Assembly: GCA_002508495.1 (NCBI GenBank)
Contig: DANA01000039.1
Coordinates: forward strand, 1 to 22,516
Source: Methanoregula sp. UBA276
GTDB lineage: Archaea; Halobacteriota; Methanomicrobia; Methanomicrobiales; Methanospirillaceae
Length of the DNA stretch: 22,516 nucleotides
Direction of reading: 5' to 3'
Part shown: positions 6,883-15,266 of the stretch, in pieces
Position numbering within the stretch: position 1 is the first letter of the stretch
Layout of the letters: every line of letters starts with the position of its first letter
Notes under the pieces: model-generated
What the model saw: only the letters and a program-made list of their open reading frames with translations
Told to the model about the DNA's origin: nothing
Database searches by the model: none
Translations under genes and position numbers: made by a program

Positions 6883-8819
6883 TCGCGGAGATCTTCATCG
6901 TAGCGCTCCTCTTCCTCCTTGCCGGGTTCATCATCCCGCTCGTGGTCCGTTCTGACCGCAGGATCCTGCGGACGATCTCGTACGGGTGCACAATCTTCGC
7001 TTCTGCCTTCCTTACCACCCTCTCGCTTCCGGTCCTCATCGGCAGCGGCACCATCATGTTTCCCGCGTATGCCCCGGCCGGTCTCTTCTCTATCGGGTTT
7101 ATCATCGACCGGCTTGCCGCATTCTTCCTTCTCCTCATCGCGGTCGTCTCGTTCTGTGTTGCACTCTATTCCCTCGAATATTCCGAACACACCAATGGCG
7201 GCGTGCGCCGCAACCTCCTGTGCGCCGGCACGAACCTCTTTGTCCTTGCCATGGTGCTCGTGGTAGCCGCTGCCGATACCTTCTCCTTCTTCCTCTTCTG
7301 GGAACTCATGGCCGCAGCATCCTTCATCCTCGTAATGTACGAATATGACCGGCCGTCAACTCCCCGGGCCGGGATCTTTTACTTTGTGATGACCCACCTC
7401 TCGGCCCTGTTCGTGATGCTGGGCATCCTCCTCCTCTGGTTCGAGAGCGGCTCGTTTGCGCTGGAACACCTGGCCGGCACCCCTTCGCTTCTTGCCACCT
7501 GCGCTTTTGTCTGCCTCTTTTGCGGCTTTGCCATCAAGAGCGGCATCATCCCATTCCACAAGTGGCTCCCGTACGCCCATCCGGCCAGTCCCTCGCCCAT
7601 CTCGGCCCTGATGTCGGCCGTCATGCTCAAGGTCGCAGTATACGGGCTCCTCAGGTTCATCCTTGATGTTTTTTCCCCGGAACTCTGGTGGGGTGTCCTC
7701 ATCCTTGTCTTCGGGACCGCATCTGCGGTCCTCGGGGTCATCTATGCCCTCAAGGAGCATGACCTCAAGGCGATGCTCGCGTACTCGAGCATCGAGAACA
7801 TCGGGATCATCTTCATGGGCATCGGCTTATACGTAGTGATGGAGACGTCTGGCCTGCCCGTCCTTGCCACCATCGCACTTCTCGGGGCCCTCTTCCACTC
7901 CCTCAACCACGCACTCTTCAAGAGCCTGCTCTTCTTAACTGCCGGTTCTGTCATCCACGCAACCCATACCCGGGATATCGAGCACATGGGCGGGCTCATC
8001 CACCGCATGCCGGTAACCGGTGCCCTCTTCTGCACCGGCTCCCTTGCGATTGCCGCCCTCCCTCCCCTGAACGGGTTCGCCAGCGAACTGCTGATATTCA
8101 TCGCGTTCTTTACTTCGGTTACCATCGTTGACCCGATCCTCAAGGTCTTCCTCTTCCTCTGCCTTGCCCTCTTTGCTTTAACAAGCGCCCTCTCGGCAGC
8201 CTGCTTTGTCAAGGCATTCGGCTCGGTATTTCTCGGCATGCCGCGATCGCAAGAAAGCGAAGATGCCCGCGAGATGCCCCCGCTCATGCTGCTTGGCCCG
8301 GGCATCCTTGCTGCAGCCTGCGTGGTGCTCGGCGTCTTTGCCCTGCAGGTGATAACCCTTGCCGGGTTTGCCGTACCCCTGCCGGACCTGTTCCTTGTCG
8401 GGCTCCTCCTCCTCATGATGCTGGTGCTCACGTACGCCGTCCTCTTCTTCACCTCGCCCCGGACCTTTAGGGTGAGCGAGACCTGGGGCTGCGGGATGCA
8501 CTTCCAGGAAGCCGGTGCCGAATATACCGGCCATGGCTTCTCCGAGCCGCTCGATATCATCTTCTCACCACTGTACCGGACCCGCATCAGGAACGAACGG
8601 CAGTTCTATGATGAGCATAACGTTATATTCAAAGCCGGCGCTGCCGAGATCCGGCTCCTCCGGGTCTTCGAGGAGTATCTCTACCTCCCGGTCGCACGGG
8701 GATTTGCTGCACTCACAAGGACCATTGCACAATTCCAGAACGGCTGCCTCGATACCTACATCCTCTATGTCTTTGTCACGGTTCTTGCCCTGCTCGTCTT
8801 CTTGGGGTGGTCGGCATGA
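6879..8819 (+). CDS. hyfB: HyfB-like antiporter-type membrane subunit of a hydrogenase-related complex
   Basis: A 646-residue, highly hydrophobic protein of the NuoL/NuoM/MrpA-D family (proton-conducting membrane transporter domain), with about 15 TM segments. Residues that carry ions in relatives are kept: Glu142 in FWELMA, Lys220 in FAIKSGIIPFHKWLP, Lys251 in SAVMLKVAVYGLLR, and the HDLKAMLAYSSIENIGI stretch (294-310). The extension after ~residue 440 fits the long HyfB/HycC form. Start ATG overlaps the GNAT stop (ATGA), and its own end overlaps the next gene the same way. It should move H+ or Na+ across the cell membrane. In ordinary group 4 hydrogenases this is driven by electron transfer, which this complex seems unable to do. 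Confidence 0.9.
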   Translation: MIAEIFIVALLFLLAGFIIPLVVRSDRRILRTISYGCTIFASAFLTTLSLPVLIGSGTIMFPAYAPAGLFSIGFIIDRLAAFFLLLIAVVSFCVALYSLEYSEHTNGGVRRNLLCAGTNLFVLAMVLVVAAADTFSFFLFWELMAAASFILVMYEYDRPSTPRAGIFYFVMTHLSALFVMLGILLLWFESGSFALEHLAGTPSLLATCAFVCLFCGFAIKSGIIPFHKWLPYAHPASPSPISALMSAVMLKVAVYGLLRFILDVFSPELWWGVLILVFGTASAVLGVIYALKEHDLKAMLAYSSIENIGIIFMGIGLYVVMETSGLPVLATIALLGALFHSLNHALFKSLLFLTAGSVIHATHTRDIEHMGGLIHRMPVTGALFCTGSLAIAALPPLNGFASELLIFIAFFTSVTIVDPILKVFLFLCLALFALTSALSAACFVKAFGSVFLGMPRSQESEDAREMPPLMLLGPGILAAACVVLGVFALQVITLAGFAVPLPDLFLVGLLLLMMLVLTYAVLFFTSPRTFRVSETWGCGMHFQEAGAEYTGHGFSEPLDIIFSPLYRTRIRNERQFYDEHNVIFKAGAAEIRLLRVFEEYLYLPVARGFAALTRTIAQFQNGCLDTYILYVFVTVLALLVFLGWSA

Positions 8820-9757
8820 GTACTGACTTCATCCTCTATCTGCTCTTAAACACGGCGTTAGTCCTGCTCATCGCCCCGCTCTTCTCCGGCCTGATCAAAA
8901 AGGTCAAGGCATGGACACAGGGGAGGCAGGGACCGCCGCTCTTCCAGCAGTATTTCGTCCTCGTAAAACTGGTTAAAAAAGAGGTTATTTACTCGCCCAA
9001 CGCATCGTGGGTCATGCGGGCAGCACCGCTGGTGAACATGGCCGCGATCCTCGTTGCCGCGCTCTTTGTCCCGCTCGTCTTTGTCCCGGAGCCGGTCGGG
9101 GGCATAGGAAACATCATCCTCTTCATGTACCTCCTTGCCCTTGCCCGGTTCTTCATGGCGCTGGCCGGCCTCGATGCCGGCAGCTCCTTTGGCGGCATGG
9201 GCAGCTCAAGGGAGATGAGCTTTTCTGCCATCATCGAACCCACGACCATCATCGTCTTTGCAGCGCTTGCCATCGTCTTCAAATCCCTCGATATCTTTGC
9301 CATGTTTGCAGGATCTCTTGCCACCGGCACCCTGGCTACCCCAACCCTCATCCTCATCGGGATCTCGTTATTCATCATCCTCGTTGTCGAGACCTCCCGG
9401 ATCCCGGTCGATAACCCGGAGACTCACCTGGAACTGACAATGGTCCACGAGGGGATGCTCCTTGAGCAGTCGGGAAAGAACCTTGCCCTCATGGAACTCT
9501 CTGCTGCGGTCAAACTCACCATCATGATGGCACTCCTGATTAACCTCGTCATCCCGGCCGGGCTCGCTCTCACCCTCACGACTGCGGGGATCCTGCTGGC
9601 AGCACTCCTGTTCGTACTCAAAGGCTCCGTGCTCGCGGTGATCATCGGGCTCTTCGAGGCCTCGATGGCCAAGAAACGGTTGTTCCAGGTTCCGAGCCTC
9701 TTTGCCATGGCATTCTTCTTCTCGACCCTGATCATCATCATCGAGGTGCTCGCATGA
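8816..9757 (+). CDS. hyfC: HyfC-like (NuoH-type) membrane subunit
   Basis: A 313-residue membrane protein of the NuoH/HyfC/HycD family, about eight TM segments, which anchors the soluble arm to the ion-pumping subunits. Family motifs are intact: GRQGPPLFQ (36-44), GSSREMSF (129-136) and the acidic loop ETSRIPVDNPETHLE (192-206) followed by HEGMLLEQSG (211-220). The charged residues of the axis linking the redox arm to the antiporters are therefore preserved. I chose the ATG at 8816 instead of the in-frame GTG at 8807, because it gives the ATGA overlap seen at most junctions of this operon and leaves GGGGTGG as SD. Confidence 0.9.
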   Translation: MSTDFILYLLLNTALVLLIAPLFSGLIKKVKAWTQGRQGPPLFQQYFVLVKLVKKEVIYSPNASWVMRAAPLVNMAAILVAALFVPLVFVPEPVGGIGNIILFMYLLALARFFMALAGLDAGSSFGGMGSSREMSFSAIIEPTTIIVFAALAIVFKSLDIFAMFAGSLATGTLATPTLILIGISLFIILVVETSRIPVDNPETHLELTMVHEGMLLEQSGKNLALMELSAAVKLTIMMALLINLVIPAGLALTLTTAGILLAALLFVLKGSVLAVIIGLFEASMAKKRLFQVPSLFAMAFFFSTLIIIIEVLA

Positions 9758-10446
9758 TTGAATCCGCATTCCTCGCCGGGCTCATCAAGGTCCTCTTCGT
9801 CGGCATCATTATCACTGCTGCATACCTCATCACGGCACGAAACCTCATGTCGCTCGTCTCGGTCTATTCCCTCCAGTCATTCACCCTCGTCATCATCGCC
9901 CTCCTCCTCTACCTCATCGAAGGATCGCCGGTCCTCCTCGCCATTGCCGCCATCACGTTTGCAAGCAAGGTGCTCATCATCCCGTACTTCATCGCTACCA
10001 TCCAGGAGAAGATCCGCATCAAGCGGGATATCCAGTTCCATTTCCTGAGTCCCACGAGCTCGCTCCTCCTCTCCATGGGGCTTATGCTGCTCGTGTATAT
10101 CGCGCTCTCGCAGGTCATGGAAGGCATTGCTGAACGGGAGAACCTCTTCTTCTTTGGCTCGGTCCTCGGGATCTCGCTGATGCTCATGGGTATGATGGTG
10201 ACGTTTTCACGGAAACGGGCGCTCACCAAGGTTCTCGGGTTCCTCTCGATGGAGAACGGGGTTCTGCTCTTCGGTCTCTTTGTCACCGAACTGCCGTTCA
10301 TCATCGAGTTTTTGATCGTTATCGACCTGATTATCCTCGTGCTCCTCACCACCATCCTGACGGTCGGTCTCGACTCAACGCTTGAGGACTACCACAAGCG
10401 CCTGCACCGCTTCCACCTCTGGGAAGACACGGAGGAAGTAGCATGA
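9754..10446 (+). CDS. hyfE: HyfE-like (NuoK-related) membrane subunit
   Basis: A 230-residue protein with about seven TM segments, of the length usual for HyfE. Landmarks are LITARNLMSLVSVYSLQS (26-43), an early loop rich in small residues, and KVLGFLSMENGVLLFGL in the second half, where the Glu of SMEN corresponds to a conserved membrane acidic residue of NuoK-type subunits. The charged C-terminal tail faces the cytoplasm in relatives. Start and stop overlap the neighbours by four bases each (ATGA). It probably forms part of the ion path between the HyfC-like subunit and the antiporter subunits. Confidence 0.88.
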   Translation: MIESAFLAGLIKVLFVGIIITAAYLITARNLMSLVSVYSLQSFTLVIIALLLYLIEGSPVLLAIAAITFASKVLIIPYFIATIQEKIRIKRDIQFHFLSPTSSLLLSMGLMLLVYIALSQVMEGIAERENLFFFGSVLGISLMLMGMMVTFSRKRALTKVLGFLSMENGVLLFGLFVTELPFIIEFLIVIDLIILVLLTTILTVGLDSTLEDYHKRLHRFHLWEDTEEVA

Positions 10447-11927
10447 TAATCCTCCTCTTCTTTGTCGTGGCTGCCCTGACCCTGGCAGGGGTTCTCATCA
10501 GCAGGAACCAGCGCCAGATGAACACGGTCTGTATCGCCCAGTCAGTTGCGTTTGCGTTCCTTGCGCTCTTCATTCTCTTTACCGGCCAGGTGCCCTCACC
10601 CGTGCTCCGGATCGGCAGCCCGTACTTCTTCATCGATCACCTCGGGCTCTTCGAAGTCCTCATCAGCACGGTTATCTTCACCTTCGCCGCACTCTACGCC
10701 CGGGGGTACGTCGAGGGGCTGCTCGCCAGCGGTGAACTCGAGAAGGGGGGTCTGCGCCTCTTCTATATCGCGTGGGCTGCACTCCTTACTGCCATCGTCT
10801 TTGCGTTCTTCTCCGACAACCTTGCCCTCTTCTGGATCTTTGCCGAACTTACTACGGTTATCTCGGCGCTCCTGGTTGCAATCCTTGCGGCACGGGAGAA
10901 TATCGATGCCGCGATCAAGTACATCTTCATCGCCTCGACCTCGATGCTCTTCTCGTTCATCGGCTTCATTTTCCTCTTCGAGACCGCCCGCACGGTCACG
11001 GGGACTGGTACGCTGAACTGGACAGAACTCATCACCGCTGCCCACGCGTTCCCGCCGGTCATGGCAACGGCTGCATTCGTCCTGGTCTTCATCGGGTTTG
11101 CCGCAAAATCAGGCATCTTCCCGTTCCATACATGGCTCCCCGAGGCCCATGCCAAGGCCCCGTCCGCTGTCAGTGCGGTCCTCTCGGGCGTGCTCCTGAA
11201 CGTGGGTATCTACGGCATCATACGCACGTATGCCATTGTCCACCAGACAGGTTCAGGACAAACGGCCTCGTTCATCCTCGCCGTATTCGGGGTCCTGACC
11301 ATCGGCATTGCTGCGTTCTCGATGATTCCGGAGAGGAATTTAAAGAAACTCATCGCGTTCTCCAGTGTCGAGAACATGGGGATCCTGCTCGTGGGGCTCG
11401 CGGTCGCAACCCCAGTTGCCCTCTTCTTTGTACTCTTCCACATCATGGCCCATTCCCTGACAAAAGCTTCCCTCTTCTTCTCGGCCGGGATCCTCCACCG
11501 CCAGTACAAGAGCCCGCTCTCGAGCGAGGCAGTCGATGATATCCGGGATGTTTTTACCTTCCAGCCCATTGCTGCCTGGGGAGTCATCATCGGCGGGCTT
11601 GCCATCACCGGTATGCCGCCGTTTCCGGTCTTCATCTCCAAATTCTTCCTCATGCTCCAGGTTGGAACGGTCTCGCCGCTGGTCCTTGCAGTCGTGCTTG
11701 TGCTTCTCTTCATCGCAACGGTAGCCATTGGCTTTTTTGTGATCATCACGTTCTCGAAACGGTCCGATCCCGTGCGGGACACGAAACTGGTTCCCTACAA
11801 AACGCCGGCAAGTATGCAGGTGCCGGTCATGGTACTGCTTGTGATCCTCCTCATAACCGGCATCATCTTCACGCACGGCGAGGTCTCGTTCATCACCAGT
11901 ATTATAACGGAGTTGAAGTTCGCATGA
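10443..11927 (+). CDS. hyfF: HyfF-like antiporter-type membrane subunit
   Basis: A 494-residue second member of the NuoL/M/N family, about 14 TM segments. Glu135 in FAELTTVISALL and Lys222 in FAAKSGIFPFHTWLPEAH are kept. In TM8 the motif reads VLLNVGIYGI, with Asn253 where NuoM-type subunits have Lys; as I recall this Asn is usual in HyfF proteins and is not a sign of decay. The RNLKKLIAFSSVENMGI stretch matches the corresponding part of the HyfB-like protein. Four-base ATGA overlaps join it to both neighbours. Together with the HyfB-like subunit the complex has two candidate ion channels. Confidence 0.9.
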   Translation: MIILLFFVVAALTLAGVLISRNQRQMNTVCIAQSVAFAFLALFILFTGQVPSPVLRIGSPYFFIDHLGLFEVLISTVIFTFAALYARGYVEGLLASGELEKGGLRLFYIAWAALLTAIVFAFFSDNLALFWIFAELTTVISALLVAILAARENIDAAIKYIFIASTSMLFSFIGFIFLFETARTVTGTGTLNWTELITAAHAFPPVMATAAFVLVFIGFAAKSGIFPFHTWLPEAHAKAPSAVSAVLSGVLLNVGIYGIIRTYAIVHQTGSGQTASFILAVFGVLTIGIAAFSMIPERNLKKLIAFSSVENMGILLVGLAVATPVALFFVLFHIMAHSLTKASLFFSAGILHRQYKSPLSSEAVDDIRDVFTFQPIAAWGVIIGGLAITGMPPFPVFISKFFLMLQVGTVSPLVLAVVLVLLFIATVAIGFFVIITFSKRSDPVRDTKLVPYKTPASMQVPVMVLLVILLITGIIFTHGEVSFITSIITELKFA

Positions 11928-13504
11928 TTCCTTCACCGGATACCACACGGGGCCGGGTTGCCACTATCCTGGGTTCCGACATTCCCGCAGACTTAATAAC
12001 GCAGGGAACGGGTGGTGAGATCTATATTCGCGTCGATACGCCGGGCTTCTCCCGTGCGGTCTCCCAGCTTGCCGCCAGCCAGTTCACCCTTATCGGGCTC
12101 TTTGGCGTAGAAGCGTTCGGCAACAACCCGGGCACCAGCGTCCTGTATGTTTTCGAGAAGCAGGACCATCTTCTCGTCCTTGTACCGGAAGAAAGCGGCC
12201 CATTACCCTCAATCGCCCGCATCTTCCCCACTGCCACATGGTTCGAGCGGGAGTGCCGGGACGGGTTCGGCTTTGAGTTTGACGATGCGTTCGATACCCG
12301 CCGGCTCTTTCTCCACGAACCATACCCTGACGGCTTTCACCCGCTCAAAAAATCGTTTGTCAACGCCCCGATTACGCCCAGACGCAACATCAGCCCTGCC
12401 GACGAGTACCCGTTCCGGAAAGTTTCGGGTGATGGCGTGTACCAGGTCCCCGTGGGGCCGGTGCATGCCGGGATCATCGAACCGGGTCATTTCCGGTTCA
12501 GCGTCATTGGGGAGACCATCTTCAACCTCGAGATCCGGATGTTCTACAAGCACCGGGGGATCGAGAAACTCCTGGAAGGTAAGGTCCCGGACACATGCAT
12601 GCCGGTTGCTGAAGCGGTGAGCGGCGATGAGTCGGTGGCAAACGCTACCGTGTTCTGCATGGCTGCCGAGCAGATTGCAGGAGTCACGGTACCGGAACGG
12701 GCATGGTATCTCCGGACCATCCTTCTCGAGATGGAACGGATGACGTCCCATCTTGGTGACCAGGGGGGCATGCTCGTTGATGTGGGCTTCCCGCTCGGGG
12801 CTAACCAGTTCTTTGTCCTGCGCGAGGAGATGATGCGGGCGAACGACCGGATCACGGGTTCCCGCTTCCTCCGGGGTATGATACGTCCTGGCGGGATTGA
12901 ACGGGATGTGCCGGAAGCAGTAATTTCAGACCTTGCAGTGTTCCTTGCCCGGTTGAAAAAACGCTACCAGGCCGGGCTTAAGATTGTCCTTTCCACCACG
13001 TCGGTCATCGACCGCTTCGCGACCACCGGCGTGGTCAGCCGCTCACTCATCCTCCCGCTCGCCCTCTCTGGCCCGGTTGCCCGGGCAAGTGGTGGCACGG
13101 AGGATACGCGCGTCCAGCACCCCTATGGGGTTTATGGGCAATACATCCCTGCGGTGAGATCCCTCCATGATGGCGATGTCCTTGCACGGTTCACGGTAAA
13201 AGCCGCTGAGGTCATGGCCTCACTGGATCTCATCGAACGGTTGAGTCGGGAGATGCCGCAGGGCCCGGTTCTTGCTGATTTTTCTGCACGGGACGGGTAC
13301 AGCCTTGCCCTTGTGGAATCTGCACGGGGAGAGAACCTCTGCTGGCTCTGGATTAAGGACGGGAGGGTTGAACGCTGCACGTTCAGGACCGCATCGTTCT
13401 GCAACTGGCAGGCAATTGAGCATGCCGCACAGGACAACATCCCGCCGGACTTTCCGGTCATCAACAAGAGCATGAACCTCTCCTATGCGGGGACGGACTT
13501 ATAG
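11924..13504 (+). CDS. hyfG: HyfG-like large subunit lacking the [NiFe] site (NuoC-NuoD fusion, Ehr type)
   Basis: A 526-residue soluble subunit. Residues ~1-165 are NuoC-like, with FERECRDGFGFEFDD and LHEPYPDGFHPLKKSF. Residues ~170-526 are NuoD/hydrogenase-large-subunit-like, with PVGPVHAGIIEPGHFRF, HRGIEKLLEG and NKSMNLSYAG. In active hydrogenases two CxxC pairs hold nickel and iron. Here the first (ERxCGxC) reads EAVSGDES (230-237), with Ser233 and Glu236. The second (DPCxxC) reads TASFCN (489-494), with Ser491 and Asn494. No C-terminal peptide for a maturation protease follows. The fold is otherwise well kept, as in the Ehr (energy-converting hydrogenase-related) complexes. It cannot be a conventional hydrogenase. 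Joined to the preceding gene by ATGA. Confidence 0.92.
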   Translation: MIPSPDTTRGRVATILGSDIPADLITQGTGGEIYIRVDTPGFSRAVSQLAASQFTLIGLFGVEAFGNNPGTSVLYVFEKQDHLLVLVPEESGPLPSIARIFPTATWFERECRDGFGFEFDDAFDTRRLFLHEPYPDGFHPLKKSFVNAPITPRRNISPADEYPFRKVSGDGVYQVPVGPVHAGIIEPGHFRFSVIGETIFNLEIRMFYKHRGIEKLLEGKVPDTCMPVAEAVSGDESVANATVFCMAAEQIAGVTVPERAWYLRTILLEMERMTSHLGDQGGMLVDVGFPLGANQFFVLREEMMRANDRITGSRFLRGMIRPGGIERDVPEAVISDLAVFLARLKKRYQAGLKIVLSTTSVIDRFATTGVVSRSLILPLALSGPVARASGGTEDTRVQHPYGVYGQYIPAVRSLHDGDVLARFTVKAAEVMASLDLIERLSREMPQGPVLADFSARDGYSLALVESARGENLCWLWIKDGRVERCTFRTASFCNWQAIEHAAQDNIPPDFPVINKSMNLSYAGTDL

Positions 13505-13510
13505 GGGTGA

Positions 13511-14047
13511 ATGATGGTCAACGCACTCTCCTGTTTTCTCAGGAAAAAAGTAACCGAAGACGAGCCGGTCCACGATGTGGAGATCGAACGGATCGGTTCT
13601 GCTATCAAGTCGGAGATCAACACGGTCTTTGGCCGCAGCCTTGCCATCCGCGAGCTGGATACCGGTAGCGACAATGCTGCCGAGATAGAGATAAACAACC
13701 TCAGCAATCCTTTTTATGATATCGAGCGGTTCGGTATCACGTTTGTTGCCTCACCCCGTCACGCGGACGTGCTGCTGGTCACGGGCGCGGTTACGCATAA
13801 CATGGCAATTGCGGCAAAGAAGACCTATGAAGCCATGCCGTCGCCCAAATTCGTTATCGCAGTCGGGGACGAAGCCTGTAGTGGTGGTATCTTTGCCGGC
13901 ACGTATGCGGTGCTGGGCGGCGTCGATACCATCCTTCCGGTGGACCTGAAGATCCCGGGCAATCCTCCATCCCCAAAAGAGATCCTTGCCGGCCTGCTCG
14001 CCCTGATGAAAAAGGCTCAAACAGCGGGGAGATCCCCCGCCCCGTAG
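13511..14047 (+). CDS. hyfI: HyfI-like small subunit lacking all [4Fe-4S] ligands
   Basis: A 178-residue protein of the NuoB/HyfI/HycG family. Fold motifs are strong: NPFYDIERFGITFVASPRHA (66-85), LLVTGAV, KTYEAMPSPKFVIAVGD and GGVDTILPVD. In relatives DCGxCNGC, GDCA and PGCPP bind the cluster next to the active site. Here these read DTGSDNAA (50-57), GDEACSGG (120-127) and PGNPP (149-153), so Thr51, Asp54, Ala57, Glu121 and Asn151 replace cysteines. The only cysteines are C8 and C123, the latter two residues off the ligand position. No cluster is expected. GGGGTGA lies directly upstream; a second ATG at 13514 is slightly better spaced. The stop is three bases from the stop of the convergent regulator. 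Confidence 0.9.
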   Translation: MMVNALSCFLRKKVTEDEPVHDVEIERIGSAIKSEINTVFGRSLAIRELDTGSDNAAEIEINNLSNPFYDIERFGITFVASPRHADVLLVTGAVTHNMAIAAKKTYEAMPSPKFVIAVGDEACSGGIFAGTYAVLGGVDTILPVDLKIPGNPPSPKEILAGLLALMKKAQTAGRSPAP

Positions 14048-14050
14048 CGA

Positions 14051-15058
14051 TTATTCCACTACCACAAAGTCCTGCTGTTTTTTGTCCGTGACATCCTCGA
14101 TGGTCTCCATGGCACCGGTGACCCTTCCCGATGGATCGCGGATGAGAGTGGCAGTGACATGCAGCCATTTGCCAGCCGGGCGGGCATGGGGGAAGAAGTG
14201 GGTGCATTCATACCCGCCATCTACAGACGGCTGGCTTGTGCGAATACCATTATACACAGAACGGATCCGGTCGATATCCCCATTGATAAGCAGATCCGAA
14301 AGGCAGGGTTGCTCGGTGTCATGAAACGCTTTCCAGTGACCGGCAGTCCCTACCATATCCTCGCTCTTGAAACCGGTCAGGATCTCGAGCGCCCGGTCCC
14401 AGAAGACAACCTTGTGGTTCCGGTCGATGAAGTACCGGGGAATGGTCGGGATTTGGAAGATCGTGTGAAGGAGCCGGTCACGTTCCTGCGTTGCACGTTC
14501 TGCCAGGCGGCGTTCGGTTGTGTCCTCAAGGATCACGGTGATACCACGTTCGCCGTTCTGGAGCATGGTCGGGATAAACCGCCCGTCAAGGTACCGTTCT
14601 GTGGAATCCCGGTGGATCCGGATCTCCTTTTTCCATGCAGAGCCCCCGTTGAGCAGGCTGGACAGGTGTTCCTCTTCTGAAGGAGTGAGAAGAGCCGTTG
14701 GTGCTGCGCTGATGCGGGTATGAAGGATCTCCCGTTTCGTTGCACCAGCAAAAGTGCAGAGCGAATCGCTCACCTCCACGATTCGGAGGGACTTGTCAAG
14801 AACGATGATCAGTTCTTTGGCAAAATCTATGATACTGCTCACCGGCACGCGCTGGGAAAGGGTGTAGAGCTTTGCATTCCCAACCTGGCGGAGTTCGAGC
14901 TGGCCGGTTGCGGCAAGGATATCCAGGTATTTCGCAACAGAGTTCCGGCTCATCCCGACTGCTGCGGAGATCTCCTTGATAGACAGTCCATGAGGTTGAT
15001 CTTTGAGAACCATGCGAATCCGCGTTGCTTCATCTGCTGCCGGAGAATTTCCTGTCAT
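14051..15058 (-). CDS. HTH-PAS-PAS transcriptional regulator
   Basis: A 335-residue, probably cytoplasmic protein. Residues ~10-68 form a winged helix-turn-helix (LSIKEISAAVGMSRNSVAKY, recognition helix ~36-50). Two PAS domains follow, ~72-182 (FAKELIIVLDKSLRIVEVSD to VILEDTTERR) and ~192-328 (PTIPRYFIDRNHKVVFWDRA to GAMETIEDVTDKK). HTH plus PAS in one chain suggests a one-component regulator that senses a small molecule or redox state and binds DNA directly. GGTGGTGG lies upstream of the ATG. It is tail to tail with the hyf-like operon, three bases apart, so the two transcripts probably overlap. Possible targets are its own upstream palindrome (15208-15223) and neighbouring genes. Confidence 0.87.
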   Translation of the reverse strand: MTGNSPAADEATRIRMVLKDQPHGLSIKEISAAVGMSRNSVAKYLDILAATGQLELRQVGNAKLYTLSQRVPVSSIIDFAKELIIVLDKSLRIVEVSDSLCTFAGATKREILHTRISAAPTALLTPSEEEHLSSLLNGGSAWKKEIRIHRDSTERYLDGRFIPTMLQNGERGITVILEDTTERRLAERATQERDRLLHTIFQIPTIPRYFIDRNHKVVFWDRALEILTGFKSEDMVGTAGHWKAFHDTEQPCLSDLLINGDIDRIRSVYNGIRTSQPSVDGGYECTHFFPHARPAGKWLHVTATLIRDPSGRVTGAMETIEDVTDKKQQDFVVVE

Positions 15059-15207
15059 ATCCGTACCACCACCAAACCCGGGAAATATCGCTCACTATTG
15101 ATGTCTTTTTGTTCAAAGGTTATGCCTTGCACATCCGCTTATCGTACAAGAATTGATCCTAATGCCTAAATAGGGGATAGGATATAATATGTATTGTGCA
15201 TAGTGTT

Positions 15208-15223
15208 TGTGCACTAGTGCACA
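15208..15223. promoter_or_regulatory. 16-base perfect palindrome, candidate operator
   Basis: TGTGCACTAGTGCACA is a perfect palindrome, and a further half-site TGTGCA occurs at 15195-15200. It lies 150 bases upstream of the HTH-PAS-PAS start, next to a TATA-like stretch. Palindromes of this size are typical binding sites for dimeric winged-helix regulators, so autoregulation is a reasonable guess. Confidence 0.5.
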
Positions 15224-15266
15224 GCATATGTCCGGCTTGGGGGATGCACCTGCCTCTTATATGGCG

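Noticed and set aside
7742..8587. Long minus-strand open frame (281 codons) opposite the hyfB-like gene
   Set aside because: It lies wholly within a well-supported membrane-protein gene, has a Ser/Arg-rich composition typical of antisense frames in GC-rich DNA, and has no SD or motif.
6879..14047. Active formate hydrogenlyase or energy-converting [NiFe] hydrogenase
   Set aside because: Both [NiFe] cysteine pairs and all cluster cysteines of the small subunit are absent, and no electron-carrier subunit is encoded, so a catalytic hydrogenase is not supported despite the hyf-like gene names.
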